Source of the DNA: an uncultured Bacilli bacterium
GTDB taxonomy: Bacteria > Bacillota_I > Bacilli_A > RFN20 > CAG-826
Direction: 5' to 3'
Assembly: GCA_944349595.1 (NCBI GenBank)
Contig: CALVNF010000005.1
Location: forward strand, 1 to 64,000
Length of the DNA: 64,000 nucleotides
Of this stretch, positions 7,836 to 17,279 are shown piece after piece; positions within the stretch are counted from its first letter, which is position 1; every line of letters starts with the position of its first letter. Under the pieces are notes generated by a model, which ran no database searches, was not told where the DNA came from, and was given only the letters and a program-made list of their open reading frames with translations. Position numbers and translations under genes: made by a program.

Positions 7836-8570
7836 ATGAGTGACGTTTTAATTAATACTTATACTTTCAATATAACAAGTGGTCAATTAGACCAAAATGA
7901 TAACTTAAAACCAGAAGCTATTTTTGATATTTTACAAGAAGCGGCAACAATTCAAGCTGAAGAAAATGGCCTTGGTTTTTATGATTTAATTAAAGATAAT
8001 TTAATCTGGGTTTTAATTAGACAAAAATATCAAATAATTAAAAGAGTTAAAGAATTAAAAAAAGTGAAAGTTAAAACTTGGCCATTAAAACCAAATAAAA
8101 TTGACTATATGAGAGAATTTGAAGTTTATGATTTAAATGATGAATTATTGATCAAAGCTTCATCTGTTTGGACTGTTTTTAATTTGAAAACTAAATTTGT
8201 AGAAATTAGAAGACAATTAGATTTTAATAAAGGATATTGGAATAAAATTTCTCTTGAAAGTTTAAAAAAATTAAACTTTAAACTTGATGAAAATTTTAAA
8301 TATGTTGATGAATTTAAAGTTTATAGAAGTTATTATGACCGAAATAAACACATGAATAATGCAAAATATGTTGAAATTATTTTTAATTCTTCTAGTTTTG
8401 ATTTAATTGATTCCATTCAAGTTGATTTTATAAAACAATCTTATCTTAATGATGTAATTAAAGTTTATAAATACCAAGTTGATGAAAATAATGAAGAAAT
8501 GATTGGAATTTCAAATGATTCAGTTGTTTTTAAGTGTTGTGTTGAAGGTAAAATAAATGAAGTTATCTAA
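7836..8570 (+). CDS. acyl-ACP thioesterase
   Basis: A 244-residue double hot-dog protein of the FatA/FatB-like bacterial family that releases fatty acids from acyl carrier protein. The first hot dog begins SDVLINTYTFNITSGQLDQN, with IFDILQEAATIQAEENG forming the long helix and a W-containing strand VKVKTWPLKPNK. The second carries YRSYYDRNKHMNNAKYVE, with the expected Asp/Asn/His active-site group in DRNKHMNNAKY. The start at 7836 is chosen because the longer reading runs through the likely -10 box. It overlaps the next gene by 14 bases. Confidence 0.85.
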   Translation: MSDVLINTYTFNITSGQLDQNDNLKPEAIFDILQEAATIQAEENGLGFYDLIKDNLIWVLIRQKYQIIKRVKELKKVKVKTWPLKPNKIDYMREFEVYDLNDELLIKASSVWTVFNLKTKFVEIRRQLDFNKGYWNKISLESLKKLNFKLDENFKYVDEFKVYRSYYDRNKHMNNAKYVEIIFNSSSFDLIDSIQVDFIKQSYLNDVIKVYKYQVDENNEEMIGISNDSVVFKCCVEGKINEVI

Positions 8571-8970
8571 TTTAAAAAAATACGATAAATTTTTAAAGTC
8601 AACAAATAAAAAAATTGTCGATGTTGATACTTTATCAAAAGGGGTAAATATCAAGGCCGACTTAATTATTGACGATTTAATTTATTTTGAACCAATGTTA
8701 AGAATGATTGTTGAAAATTATAATTTTAGAAATTTAGAAAAAAATATTGAAGATTATATTTCAAACTCAATAAAAAAAGAAACCAAGAAAAAAACAAAAA
8801 GATTAAAATATGATCCAAATCAAACAACAATGGATTTTATTTATTCAAAACTCTTATTAGACAATGGTTTTATCGATCGACATTATAAATTTTCAATCCA
8901 AGATTTGAAACATTTAAGATACTTAATTAATAAAGAATTAAAAACAAAAAATAAGAAAAAAGGAAAATAA
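8557..8970 (+). CDS. small protein with Rex-N-like winged helix, no NAD domain
   Basis: A 137-residue basic protein. Residues 5-65 (LKKYDKFLKSTN, then VDTLSKGVNIKADLIIDDLIYFEPMLRM) resemble the N-terminal winged helix of Rex, where a typical segment runs ...LGV...VRKDLSYFG. There is no Rossmann NADH-binding half; instead the C-terminus is Lys-rich (KKETKKKTKRLKY and a KKKGK tail), consistent with nucleic-acid binding. It is coupled to the thioesterase by overlap and sits 4 bases before galU. The similarity is by eye and the function is unknown. Confidence 0.55.
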   Translation: MKLSNLKKYDKFLKSTNKKIVDVDTLSKGVNIKADLIIDDLIYFEPMLRMIVENYNFRNLEKNIEDYISNSIKKETKKKTKRLKYDPNQTTMDFIYSKLLLDNGFIDRHYKFSIQDLKHLRYLINKELKTKNKKKGK

Positions 8971-8974
8971 ATAT

Positions 8975-9856
8975 ATGAAAATTAAAAAAGTAATTATTAC
9001 AGCCGGGGGTTTAGGCACTAGATTTTTACCATTTACTAAATCTGTTGCAAAAGAAATGCTTCCTATTGTTGACAGACCTAATTTAGAATATCTAATAGAT
9101 GAATGTAAAAAAAGTGGCATTGAAGAAGTTATTTTAATTGTTAACAATAAGAAACCAGAAATTGAAAAATATTATTCAAAAGATGAAGAATTAACCGAAA
9201 CACTAAAAAAAGAAAATAAATTGACTGAATTAAAAGCAATAGATTCTATTGGAAGTGGTGTTAAGATTAGTTTTGTTTATCAAGAAAAACCAATTGGACT
9301 TGCAAATGCATTATATGTTGCAAAAAATGAAATTGCTGGAGAGGATTTTGCAGTAATTTTAGGTGATGATTTAATGTATAATCAAGATTATCCTTGTTTA
9401 AAACAATTATTAGATATTTATAACCAATATGATTGTAATGTAGTTGCAGTTCAAGAAGTTGATAAAAGTGAAGTATCAAAATACGGAATTATTGGTGTTG
9501 AAAAAGAAGTTAATGCTGATGTATTTCAATTAAATGATTTAATAGAAAAACCAGAAATAGAAAAAGCACCTTCAAATTATGCAATTATTGGAAGATATGT
9601 CTTTAAAAATAATATTTTTGATTACATTGAAAAATTAAAAATTGGTAAAAATAATGAATTTCAATTAACTGATGCTTTAAAAAATATGTTAGTTGATAAT
9701 AACAAAATATTTGCTAAAAATTTACAAGGAATTAGATTTGATACAGGTTCAAAACTTGGATATGCTGAAGCCTTTATTTTTTATAGTTGTTTAAGAGATG
9801 ATATTGGTGAAAACGTTAAAAAATTTATAAAAAAATATATTGATAAAAATAACTAA
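8975..9856 (+). CDS. galU: UTP-glucose-1-phosphate uridylyltransferase
   Basis: A 293-residue nucleotidyltransferase making UDP-glucose for surface glycans. The N-terminal signature AGGLGTRFLPFTKSVAKEML is complete, with the nucleotide-binding Lys and the downstream VYQEKPIGLANALYVAK, ILGDDLMY metal-binding Asp pair, and LIEKPEIEKAPSNYAIIGRY. The C-terminal LQGIRFDTGSKLGYAEAF is also standard, and the length is normal for GalU/GtaB. UDP-glucose could feed the UDP-galactopyranose mutase (via an epimerase not seen here) and the glycosyltransferases elsewhere in the window. Confidence 0.94.
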   Translation: MKIKKVIITAGGLGTRFLPFTKSVAKEMLPIVDRPNLEYLIDECKKSGIEEVILIVNNKKPEIEKYYSKDEELTETLKKENKLTELKAIDSIGSGVKISFVYQEKPIGLANALYVAKNEIAGEDFAVILGDDLMYNQDYPCLKQLLDIYNQYDCNVVAVQEVDKSEVSKYGIIGVEKEVNADVFQLNDLIEKPEIEKAPSNYAIIGRYVFKNNIFDYIEKLKIGKNNEFQLTDALKNMLVDNNKIFAKNLQGIRFDTGSKLGYAEAFIFYSCLRDDIGENVKKFIKKYIDKNN

Positions 9857-9884
9857 AAATTTTAAAAAACTCTCCTTGGTATTA

Positions 9885-9912
9885 TTGATAAAATATATAA
9901 ATATTTTATAAT
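9885..9912 (+). promoter_or_regulatory. nifJ promoter
   Basis: TTGATA (9885-9890), 16 bp, TATAAT (9907-9912). The predicted leader is about 19 bases and holds AAGGAG at 9924-9929. A TTGGTA at 9877-9882 abuts the -35 and is a weak echo of the CGGTA half-site near rex. Confidence 0.7.
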
Positions 9913-9937
9913 ATTAGAGATATTAAGGAGATTTAAA

Positions 9938-12900
9938 ATGTCAGAAGTTAAAAAGACAAAATTATCTTGTGATGGAAATACTGCTGCAGCTTTAACATCT
10001 TATATGTTTACTGAAGTAGCTGGAATCTTTCCTATTACTCCATCATCACCAATGGCTGAATTAGTTGATGTTTATGCAAGCCAAGGTAAATTAAATTTTT
10101 TTGGAAATACTGTTAAAGTTGTCGAAATGCAATCAGAAGGTGGCGCAAGTGGTACAGTTCACGGTGCACTTCAAGCTGGTGCTTTAGCAACTACTTACAC
10201 AGCCTCTCAAGGCTTATTATTGATGATTCCTAATATTTACAAATGGGTTGGTGAATTATTACCAGCTGTTTTACACGTTTCTGCTAGAAGTTTAGCAACT
10301 CGTGCACTTTCAATTTTTGGAGATCATCAAGATATTTATGCAATTAGACAAACTGGTGTAACAATGATTTGTTCACATAGTGTTCAAGAAGTTGCAGATT
10401 TAGCAAGTGTCGCTCATTTACTTGCAATTGATTCTTCAATTCCAGTTTGCCATTTCTTTGATGGATTTAGAACATCTCACGAAATTCAAAATGTTGAATT
10501 TGTTGATCCAGAAGAATGGAAGAAATTAATTAATCAAGAAAAATTAGATGAATTCAGAGCAAGAGCTTTAAATCCTCATGGACATGCAGTCACAAGAGGC
10601 GGTGCTGAAAATGATGATATTTACTTCCAAGCAAGAGAAGCTCAAAATAAAGAATTCGATAAAGTAATTGATATTGCTGATTATTACTTTAAAAAAGCAA
10701 GTGAATTAACTGGAAGAGAATATGCTCCATTTACATATTATGGTGCAAAAGATGCTGAAAAAGTTATCGTTGCAATGGGTAGTGTTACTGAAACTACAAA
10801 AGAAGTAATTGATGATTTACTTGCTAAAGGCGAAAAAGTTGGTTTAATTAAAGTTCACTTATTTAGACCATTTTCAAGTAAACACTTAGTAATGAAATTA
10901 CCAAAAACAGTTAAGAAAATTGCTGTTTTAGATAGAACAAAAGAATCTGGTGCTCTTGGAGAACCTTTATATTTAGATGTAGTTGCTGCATTAAATAAAG
11001 AAGGTTTAAAAGATATTGAAGTATTTGGTGGAAGATATGGTCTTTCAAGTAAAGATACTCAACCAAAACATATCAAGAGTGTATTTGATTTCTTAGATCA
11101 CAATCCACATCATAATTTCACAGTTGGTATTAATGATGATGTAACTCATTTATCAATCCCAGTCGATGAAAATTATCATGTTAAAGGTGATTACACATCA
11201 TGCTTATTCTATGGTTTAGGTAGTGATGGTACAGTTAGTGCTAATAAATCAAGTATTAAAATTATTGGTGATGAAACTGGACAATATGCTCAAGCATATT
11301 TTGCATATGACTCAAGAAAAGCTGGTGGTGTTACAAGATCTCACTTAAGATTTGGTAAAACTCCAATTAGATCAACATATTATGTTGAACATGCAAGCTT
11401 TATTTCTTGTAGCTTAGATACATATTTATTTAAATTTGATATGTTAAAGAATTTGGAAGATGGCGGAACATTCTTATTAAATACTGATATGGATGATAAG
11501 ACACTTATTGAAACTCTTCCAAATAGAGTTAAATATCAATTAGCTACAAAACATGCTAAATTCTATGTAATTGATGCTAATAAGATTGCTCAAGAAACTG
11601 GTATGGGAAGACATACAAATACAATTCTTCAATCAAGTTTCTTCTATTTAAATCAAAATATTATGCCATATGAAGAAGCAAATAAATGGATGAAGAAATT
11701 TGCTGAAAAAACATATGCTAAAAAAGGACCAGAAGTCGTTGCAAGTAACTTTAAAGCAATCGATAGAGGTACTGAAGGTTTAAGAGAAGTTAAAGTTGAT
11801 CCAGAATGGGCAAAACTTCCACCACTTAGAGAAGTACATTTAATTGGTGATGATTATTTTGATTCTTACGTTACTCCAATTGGTTCTCTTGATGGAGATA
11901 ATTTACCTGTTTCTAAATTTAGAGAATTTGAATTACTAGATGGTACAATGGAAGAAGATATTACATTTAAAGAAAAACGTAGTATTGCTGATAGAGTTCC
12001 AATGTGGCATAAAGAAAACTGTATTCAATGTAACCAATGTGCATTTGTTTGTCCACATGCAACAATTAGACCATTCTTAATTGATGAAAAAGAATTAGCA
12101 AAGGCTCCTGACGTTGTTAAAAATGATGTAGTCGATGCAAAAGGTGGACCAAATGTTGCTGGATTAAAATTCAGAATTCAAGTATCTGCTAGAAACTGTG
12201 TTGGCTGTGGTTTATGTGTAAATGAATGTATGGCTAATAAAGCTGCATTAAAATCTGGAAATGGTAAGATGGCTCTTACAATGGAAGAAGCTAAATCACA
12301 ATTTGATCAAGAAGAAGGTGCAGATTACTTATATAAACATGTATCTTATAAGAGCGATAAATTCCCACTTACAATGGTCAAAGGTGTTGGATTCTTAATG
12401 CCATATATGGAAGTTTCTGGTGCATGTGCTGGTTGTGGTGAAACTCCTTATTATAGATTATTATCACAATTATTTGGTAAAGATATGATGGTTGCAAATG
12501 CAACTGGTTGTTCTTCAATTTATAGTGGTTCAACTCCACTTACACCATTTGTAAATGATAAAGATAAAAATGGTATCGCATGGTCTAACTCATTATTTGA
12601 AGATAATGCAGAATTCGGCTATGGTATGAGAGTTGCAACAAATTATAAATTATCTCAAATTGTTAAAATTTTATCTGCAGCTTTAAATAAAGATGATGTT
12701 GAAGATGAATTAAAACAAGTTATTAATAAATATCTTGAAAATATTAAAAATAAAGATGTAGTTAGAGGATTTGTTAGTAATTTAGTTTCATTAGTTAAAG
12801 CTTCAAAAGATCAAGAAGTTAAAGAAGTCTTAAAATTTGAAAAAGACTTAATTGATAAATCAGTCTGGGTTATTGGTGGAGATGGTTGGGCTTATGATAT

Positions 12901-13504
12901 TGGCTATGGCGGTCTTGATCATGTTCTTGCAAGTGAAGATGATATTAATGTCTTAGTATTAGATACAGAAGTTTATTCTAATACTGGTGGTCAATCTTCT
13001 AAATCAAGTCAAACTGGCTCAATTGCTAAATTTACTGCAAGTGGTAAAACAACAAGTAAGAAGAACTTAGCATTAATGGCAATGGCATATGGAAATGTCT
13101 ATGTTGCTCAAATTGCGCTTGGAGCAAATCCAATGGCAGCTATTAAAGCTATGAAAGAAGCTGAAAGTTATGATGGACCAAGTTTAATTATTTGTTATTC
13201 ACCATGTGCTAACCATGGTATTAAAGGTGGTTTATCTAATTCAATGCAAGTTGAAAGAGAAGCAGTTGAATCTGGATATTTCCCAATCTTTAGATTTGAT
13301 CCAAGAAATGCAGAATTAGGAAAACCTTGCTTAACATTAGATAGTAAGGAACCTGATTTCACAAAGATTAGAGAATTCGTTATGAAAGAGTCAAGATTCT
13401 CACAACTTCCAAAAGTTAATCCTGAACACGCAGAAGAATTACTTGAAAAATGTGAAAGAACTGCAAAAGAAAGATACGAAAGAATTAAAAAATTCGGTTT
13501 ATAA
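9938..13504 (+). CDS. nifJ: pyruvate:ferredoxin (flavodoxin) oxidoreductase
   Basis: A full-length 1188-residue single-chain PFOR, which oxidises pyruvate with CoA to acetyl-CoA and CO2 and reduces ferredoxin. Domains in order: the pyruvate-binding region (GIFPITPSSPMAELVD near residue 30), domain II/III with GRYGLSSKDTQP, the ferredoxin-like domain with two 4Fe-4S motifs (CIQCNQCAFVCPHA from residue 695, and CVGCGLCVNECM), the proximal cluster Cys in GACAGCGETPYY, and the thiamine-pyrophosphate site at about 978-1015 (GGDGWAYDIGYGGLDHVL ... VYSNTGGQ). It is monocistronic between its own promoter and a terminator at 13517. Synonymous codons are less AT-biased than in neighbouring genes, as expected for high expression. 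Confidence 0.97.
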   Translation: MSEVKKTKLSCDGNTAAALTSYMFTEVAGIFPITPSSPMAELVDVYASQGKLNFFGNTVKVVEMQSEGGASGTVHGALQAGALATTYTASQGLLLMIPNIYKWVGELLPAVLHVSARSLATRALSIFGDHQDIYAIRQTGVTMICSHSVQEVADLASVAHLLAIDSSIPVCHFFDGFRTSHEIQNVEFVDPEEWKKLINQEKLDEFRARALNPHGHAVTRGGAENDDIYFQAREAQNKEFDKVIDIADYYFKKASELTGREYAPFTYYGAKDAEKVIVAMGSVTETTKEVIDDLLAKGEKVGLIKVHLFRPFSSKHLVMKLPKTVKKIAVLDRTKESGALGEPLYLDVVAALNKEGLKDIEVFGGRYGLSSKDTQPKHIKSVFDFLDHNPHHNFTVGINDDVTHLSIPVDENYHVKGDYTSCLFYGLGSDGTVSANKSSIKIIGDETGQYAQAYFAYDSRKAGGVTRSHLRFGKTPIRSTYYVEHASFISCSLDTYLFKFDMLKNLEDGGTFLLNTDMDDKTLIETLPNRVKYQLATKHAKFYVIDANKIAQETGMGRHTNTILQSSFFYLNQNIMPYEEANKWMKKFAEKTYAKKGPEVVASNFKAIDRGTEGLREVKVDPEWAKLPPLREVHLIGDDYFDSYVTPIGSLDGDNLPVSKFREFELLDGTMEEDITFKEKRSIADRVPMWHKENCIQCNQCAFVCPHATIRPFLIDEKELAKAPDVVKNDVVDAKGGPNVAGLKFRIQVSARNCVGCGLCVNECMANKAALKSGNGKMALTMEEAKSQFDQEEGADYLYKHVSYKSDKFPLTMVKGVGFLMPYMEVSGACAGCGETPYYRLLSQLFGKDMMVANATGCSSIYSGSTPLTPFVNDKDKNGIAWSNSLFEDNAEFGYGMRVATNYKLSQIVKILSAALNKDDVEDELKQVINKYLENIKNKDVVRGFVSNLVSLVKASKDQEVKEVLKFEKDLIDKSVWVIGGDGWAYDIGYGGLDHVLASEDDINVLVLDTEVYSNTGGQSSKSSQTGSIAKFTASGKTTSKKNLALMAMAYGNVYVAQIALGANPMAAIKAMKEAESYDGPSLIICYSPCANHGIKGGLSNSMQVEREAVESGYFPIFRFDPRNAELGKPCLTLDSKEPDFTKIREFVMKESRFSQLPKVNPEHAEELLEKCERTAKERYERIKKFGL

Positions 13505-13516
13505 TTTGATGTGTGT

Positions 13517-13545
13517 AAAGGCTCCATTTAATATGGGGCCTTTAT
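13517..13545 (+). terminator. rho-independent terminator after nifJ
   Basis: Stem AAAGGCTCCAT / ATGGGGCCTTT with one T-G wobble and a short AT-rich loop. The U-run is short. Confidence 0.75.
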
Positions 13546-13582
13546 CATAAATAGATAAAATATTAAAGATTTGCAGCGTTTT

Positions 13583-14047
13583 ATGATATATAAGTCAATT
13601 TTTGGTGATATTTTATTATTGGTAAATAATAAAAATGAATTATATTATTGTTCTTTATGTGACAAAAATAATATGAACAAAATTTCTGATAACAAAAAAA
13701 TTGAAGAAAATTACATTAAGCAATTAGATGAATATTTTAATTTAAAAAGAAAAACATTTGATGTCTTAATTGATCTATCTCATTTTAATAAATATCAACA
13801 ATTAGTTTATAAGGAAGTTTTAAATATTTCTTATGGCGAAACTAAATCATATCAAGAATTAGCAAAAAAATGTTTCAATAATAAAAATTATGCGAGATTT
13901 GTTGGGAATATTTTAAGTAAAAATGATGTTTTATTTTTTATTCCTTGCCATAGAATTATAAAATCAAATGGTAAAATTTCAAATTATGTATTAGGAGAAA
14001 ATACAAAAAATAAATTACTTAAATTAGAAAAAGGAGTTTTGAAATGA
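13583..14047 (+). CDS. ogt: methylated-DNA-protein cysteine methyltransferase
   Basis: A 154-residue suicide repair protein that removes O6-alkylguanine lesions. The C-terminal domain has YGETKSYQELA, then RFVGNILSKN and the active-site IPCHRIIKSNGKISNY with acceptor Cys122. The ATG at 13583 starts the typical IYKSIFGDILLLVNN strand; a TTG at 13571 in frame is less likely. The last bases overlap the next start (ATGA), so it is coupled to the flavoprotein gene. Confidence 0.88.
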   Translation: MIYKSIFGDILLLVNNKNELYYCSLCDKNNMNKISDNKKIEENYIKQLDEYFNLKRKTFDVLIDLSHFNKYQQLVYKEVLNISYGETKSYQELAKKCFNNKNYARFVGNILSKNDVLFFIPCHRIIKSNGKISNYVLGENTKNKLLKLEKGVLK

Positions 14048-14655
14048 AAGTATTAATGTTAAATGGATCTGCAAATCCTGTTGGATGTACAAATAGAGCT
14101 TTACTTGAAGTTGGAAATACTTTAAAAAATGAATTTGGTATCGATTTTGAAATTTTTCAAATGACAAATAAACCAATAAGAGATTGTATCGGTTGTAATA
14201 AATGTATTTCTGAAGGCTGTATATTTTCAAAAATTGATAATGATGGAGTCAATGATTTCATATCAAAAATAAAACAAAGTGATGCTTTAGTTTTTGGTTC
14301 TCCTGTTTATTATGCTCATCCAAGCGGAAGAATTTTAAGTTTTTTAGATAGAGTATTTTATTCCAGTGATAAAAAAATATTTGAAGGAAAACCAGGAGCA
14401 GTTGTTGTTTCTGCAAGAAGAGCTGGGACAAGTGCTAGTTTAGATGTTCTTTATAAATATTTTGGAATTACAAATATGCCTATAATTTCTTCATCTTATT
14501 GGAATATGGTTCATGGTATGAAAAAAGAAGATGTTGAAAAAGATGAAGAAGGTTTACAAACAATGAGAAATTTAGCAAGAAATATCGCTAAATATTTATT
14601 AAAAAGAGATAATATTAAACTTGAAAGTGGTCATCAAACAAATTTCATTCACTAA
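14044..14655 (+). CDS. iron-sulfur flavoprotein-like NAD(P)H/flavin oxidoreductase
   Basis: A 203-residue flavodoxin-fold protein of the NADPH-dependent FMN reductase family. The N-terminus MKVLMLNGSANPVGCTNRALLE is the FMN phosphate-binding loop; it is followed by a cysteine cluster C48-x2-C51-x2-C54-x4-C59, the 4Fe-4S spacing seen in iron-sulfur flavoproteins of anaerobes. VFGSPVYYAHPSGR and AVVVSARRAG give the second flavin loop. Such proteins are electron carriers, in some species used for dealing with oxygen or peroxide. The partner is not known. Confidence 0.8.
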   Translation: MKVLMLNGSANPVGCTNRALLEVGNTLKNEFGIDFEIFQMTNKPIRDCIGCNKCISEGCIFSKIDNDGVNDFISKIKQSDALVFGSPVYYAHPSGRILSFLDRVFYSSDKKIFEGKPGAVVVSARRAGTSASLDVLYKYFGITNMPIISSSYWNMVHGMKKEDVEKDEEGLQTMRNLARNIAKYLLKRDNIKLESGHQTNFIH

Positions 14656-14681
14656 TTTAATAATATAAAGGAATTTATTTT

Positions 14682-15230
14682 ATGGAAAATAAAGAAATAA
14701 CTATTAAAGAAAATATTGTTTATAATGGAAAAATATTAGATTTATATTCAGATGATGTTTTAGTAACTTTTAATAATCACAAGACAAAAAGAGAATACAT
14801 AAAACCTCATAATGCATCGTGTATTTTAGTTATTAAAGATAATAAAATTTTATTTGTTAAACAATATCGATACGCGGTTAAATCCAGTATTTTGGAAATT
14901 CCAGCTGGAAAAATTGATGCTGGCGAAGATCCAAAAAGTGCCGCAATTAGAGAATTACACGAAGAAACTGGATTAGTTAGTAAAAATATGACATTTTTAG
15001 GTAGCTTTTATCCTAGCGCTGGTAATTCTAGCGAAGAAATTTTTGTTTATTTTACTGATAGTTTTGATTTAGATAAACAAAATTTAGATGAAAATGAAAA
15101 TATTTCTTTAATTTATTTATCTTTTGATGAAATAAATGAATATTACAAAAAAGGTTTAATTAAGGATTCAAAATTTTTAGTCGCTTTATCTTTATATAAA
15201 TTATATATAGTAAATAAAGGAAAAAACTAA
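14682..15230 (+). CDS. Nudix hydrolase, ADP-ribose pyrophosphatase type
   Basis: A 182-residue Nudix enzyme. The Nudix box is complete (GKIDAGEDPKSAAIRELHEE followed by TG), preceded by CILVIKDNKILFVKQYRYAV and EIPAG, which are hallmarks of the ADP-ribose diphosphatase (NudF) group. It probably recycles or cleans up ADP-ribose in the cytoplasm. The upstream AAGGAATTTATTTT is a moderate ribosome site. It ends 1 base before the glf start. Confidence 0.88.
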   Translation: MENKEITIKENIVYNGKILDLYSDDVLVTFNNHKTKREYIKPHNASCILVIKDNKILFVKQYRYAVKSSILEIPAGKIDAGEDPKSAAIRELHEETGLVSKNMTFLGSFYPSAGNSSEEIFVYFTDSFDLDKQNLDENENISLIYLSFDEINEYYKKGLIKDSKFLVALSLYKLYIVNKGKN

Positions 15231-15231
15231 T

Positions 15232-16359
15232 ATGTATGATTATTTAATTGTTGGAAGTGGTCTTTATGGGGCAACTTTAGCCTATCTTTTAAAAAATAAA
15301 GGGTTTAAAGTTTTAGTTATTGAAAAAAGAGATCATATAGGTGGAAATATTTATACAAAAAACATTAATGGAATTAATGTCCATGTCTATGGTGCCCATA
15401 TTTTTCATACAAGTTATGAAGATGTTTGGAATTTTGTTAATCAATTTTCTAAATTTAATAATTTTATAAATTCTCCACTTGCTTATTATAAAGGTAAATA
15501 TTTTAATATGCCTTTTAATATGAATACTTTTCATCAAATGTGGGGAGTTAAAACGCCTCAAGAAGCAAAAGAAAAAATAGAAGAACAAGTTAAAAAAGAA
15601 AATATTAAAGAAATTAAAAATTTAGAAGATCAAGCTTTGTCATTAGTTGGAAGAGATATTTATGAAACATTAATTAAGGGTTATACTGAAAAACAATGGG
15701 GTAAAAGTGCTAAAGATTTACCTAGTTTTATTATTAAAAGAATACCTTTAAGATTTGAATATGATAACAATTATTTTAATGATAAATATCAAGGAATTCC
15801 AATAGATGGTTACACAAAAATTATTGAAAGAATGCTTGAGGGAATTGAAGTAGTTTTAAACGAAGATTTTTTAAAAAATAAGGAAAAATATTTAAGAATT
15901 GCAAAGTTTATTATATATAGCGGACCAATTGATGAATATTATAACTACTGTTTTGGTGAATTAGAATACCGAAGTTTAAAATTTGAAATTGAAAGAATTA
16001 ATAAACAATCTTATCAAAATAATGCTGTTGTAAATTACACTGAATTTGATATACCTTATACAAGAATTATAGAACATAAATTTTTTCAAATTGAAAACAA
16101 AGATGTTTTAAATTTGCCGTTTACAATTATTTCAAAAGAATATCCTAATTCATACAAAATTGGTGAAGAAAGATATTATGCTGTAAACGATGAAAAAAAT
16201 AACAACTTGTATAATAGATATAAAGAAAAAGCCGAAACTGAAAAAAATATTTTATTTGGTGGAAGATTAGGCAACTATAAATATTTTGATATGGATGATA
16301 CAATTAAACAGGCTTTTGATGATTTTAATAAATTAATGAACGAAAAAAATGGGAAATAA
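15232..16359 (+). CDS. glf: UDP-galactopyranose mutase
   Basis: A 375-residue FAD enzyme that interconverts UDP-galactopyranose and UDP-galactofuranose for surface glycan synthesis. It has the N-terminal FAD motif YLIVGSGLYGATLAYLL, the block RDHIGGNIYT, NGINVHVYGAHIFHTS, and the mutase core KGYTEKQWGKSAKDLPSFI followed by RIPLRFEYDNNYFND. The C-terminal FGGRLGNYKYFDMDDTI completes the family pattern. It overlaps the ATP-grasp gene by 11 bases. Galactofuranose-containing polymers are therefore likely in this cell envelope. Confidence 0.95.
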   Translation: MYDYLIVGSGLYGATLAYLLKNKGFKVLVIEKRDHIGGNIYTKNINGINVHVYGAHIFHTSYEDVWNFVNQFSKFNNFINSPLAYYKGKYFNMPFNMNTFHQMWGVKTPQEAKEKIEEQVKKENIKEIKNLEDQALSLVGRDIYETLIKGYTEKQWGKSAKDLPSFIIKRIPLRFEYDNNYFNDKYQGIPIDGYTKIIERMLEGIEVVLNEDFLKNKEKYLRIAKFIIYSGPIDEYYNYCFGELEYRSLKFEIERINKQSYQNNAVVNYTEFDIPYTRIIEHKFFQIENKDVLNLPFTIISKEYPNSYKIGEERYYAVNDEKNNNLYNRYKEKAETEKNILFGGRLGNYKYFDMDDTIKQAFDDFNKLMNEKNGK

Positions 16360-17242
16360 GTTAGGTGCAATTATAGTAAATGCTTTTATATTAAGAGATT
16401 CGACTTTGTATCAAATAAATCGATTAATAGAAGAATTTAAAAGTTTAGATGTTTCAATTGATGTTATTTCTAACATTGATATTTTTATTTATATAAATGA
16501 TGAAGGAAAAATTGTTAATAAATTAAAAAAATATGATTTTATTATTTATTTAGATAAAGATAAATATATTAGTGAATTATTAGAAAAAGAAGGTTACATT
16601 TTATTTAATAATTCAAAATCAATAATTGATTGTGATGATAAAATGTTAACTCATATTAAGTTATCGAACAATAATATATTCATGCCTAAAACAATATCTT
16701 ATCCATTAAATTATTTTAATAATGAAAGTAAATTTATTGAATTTAAAAATAAGATATTAAAAGAATTTACTTTTCCATTTTTAATTAAGGAAAACTTTGG
16801 CTCTCTTGGGAAACAAGTCTATTTAATTAATAACTTAGATGATTTTAATTTAATAGAAGAAAAATTAAAATATACTCCTCATATTTTTCAAGAATTTATA
16901 CAAGAATCAAAAGGGACTGATTATCGAGTTTTCTTAATTAATAAAAAACCTGTAGCTTATATGAAAAGAGTTAACAATAATTCATATGTTTCTAATGTTG
17001 CAGCGGGAGGTGTCGGTTATACTTTTACACCAAATAAACAAATTATTAAAGATGCAATAAAGGCAAGTAAACTTTTAAAACTTGATTATTGTGCTGTTGA
17101 TTTTGTATTGAATAAAAGCGGAAAATATATTTTGATAGAAGTTAATTCTAATGCCTTTTTTACGGAAATTGAAAAAATTAGTAAGGTTAATATAGCCAAA
17201 ATTTATTGCGAGTTTATATATAATCAAATATATAAAAAATAA
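16349..17242 (+). CDS. ATP-grasp ligase, RimK-like
   Basis: A 297-residue ATP-grasp protein resembling RimK-type glutamate or amino-acid ligases. An N-terminal pre-ATP-grasp domain (to about 105) is followed by PFLIKENFGSLGKQVYLI (ATP lysine and flexible loop), FQEFIQESKGTDYRVFLI, and YCAVDFVLNKSGKYILIEVN, with the metal-binding Asp/Glu/Asn of the family. Its overlap with glf suggests a role in envelope or glycan chemistry, but the substrates of this enzyme are unknown. Confidence 0.75.
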   Translation: MGNKLGAIIVNAFILRDSTLYQINRLIEEFKSLDVSIDVISNIDIFIYINDEGKIVNKLKKYDFIIYLDKDKYISELLEKEGYILFNNSKSIIDCDDKMLTHIKLSNNNIFMPKTISYPLNYFNNESKFIEFKNKILKEFTFPFLIKENFGSLGKQVYLINNLDDFNLIEEKLKYTPHIFQEFIQESKGTDYRVFLINKKPVAYMKRVNNNSYVSNVAAGGVGYTFTPNKQIIKDAIKASKLLKLDYCAVDFVLNKSGKYILIEVNSNAFFTEIEKISKVNIAKIYCEFIYNQIYKK

Positions 17243-17245
17243 TTA

Positions 17246-17274
17246 TTGAGTAAAAAGAAATTATTTAGTATTAT
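17246..17274 (+). promoter_or_regulatory. rex-adhE promoter
   Basis: TTGAGT (17246-17251), 17 bp, TATTAT (17269-17274). The predicted start site is at about 17281, inside the palindrome at 17280-17295. Confidence 0.65.
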
Positions 17275-17279
17275 TATAT

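Noticed and set aside
8938-9147. Minus-strand frame overlapping galU start, and similar frames opposite nifJ (13195-13527), nfnA (38782-39438) and DUF1538 (42033-42317)
   Set aside because: All lie opposite well-identified genes, without ribosome sites or recognisable domains.
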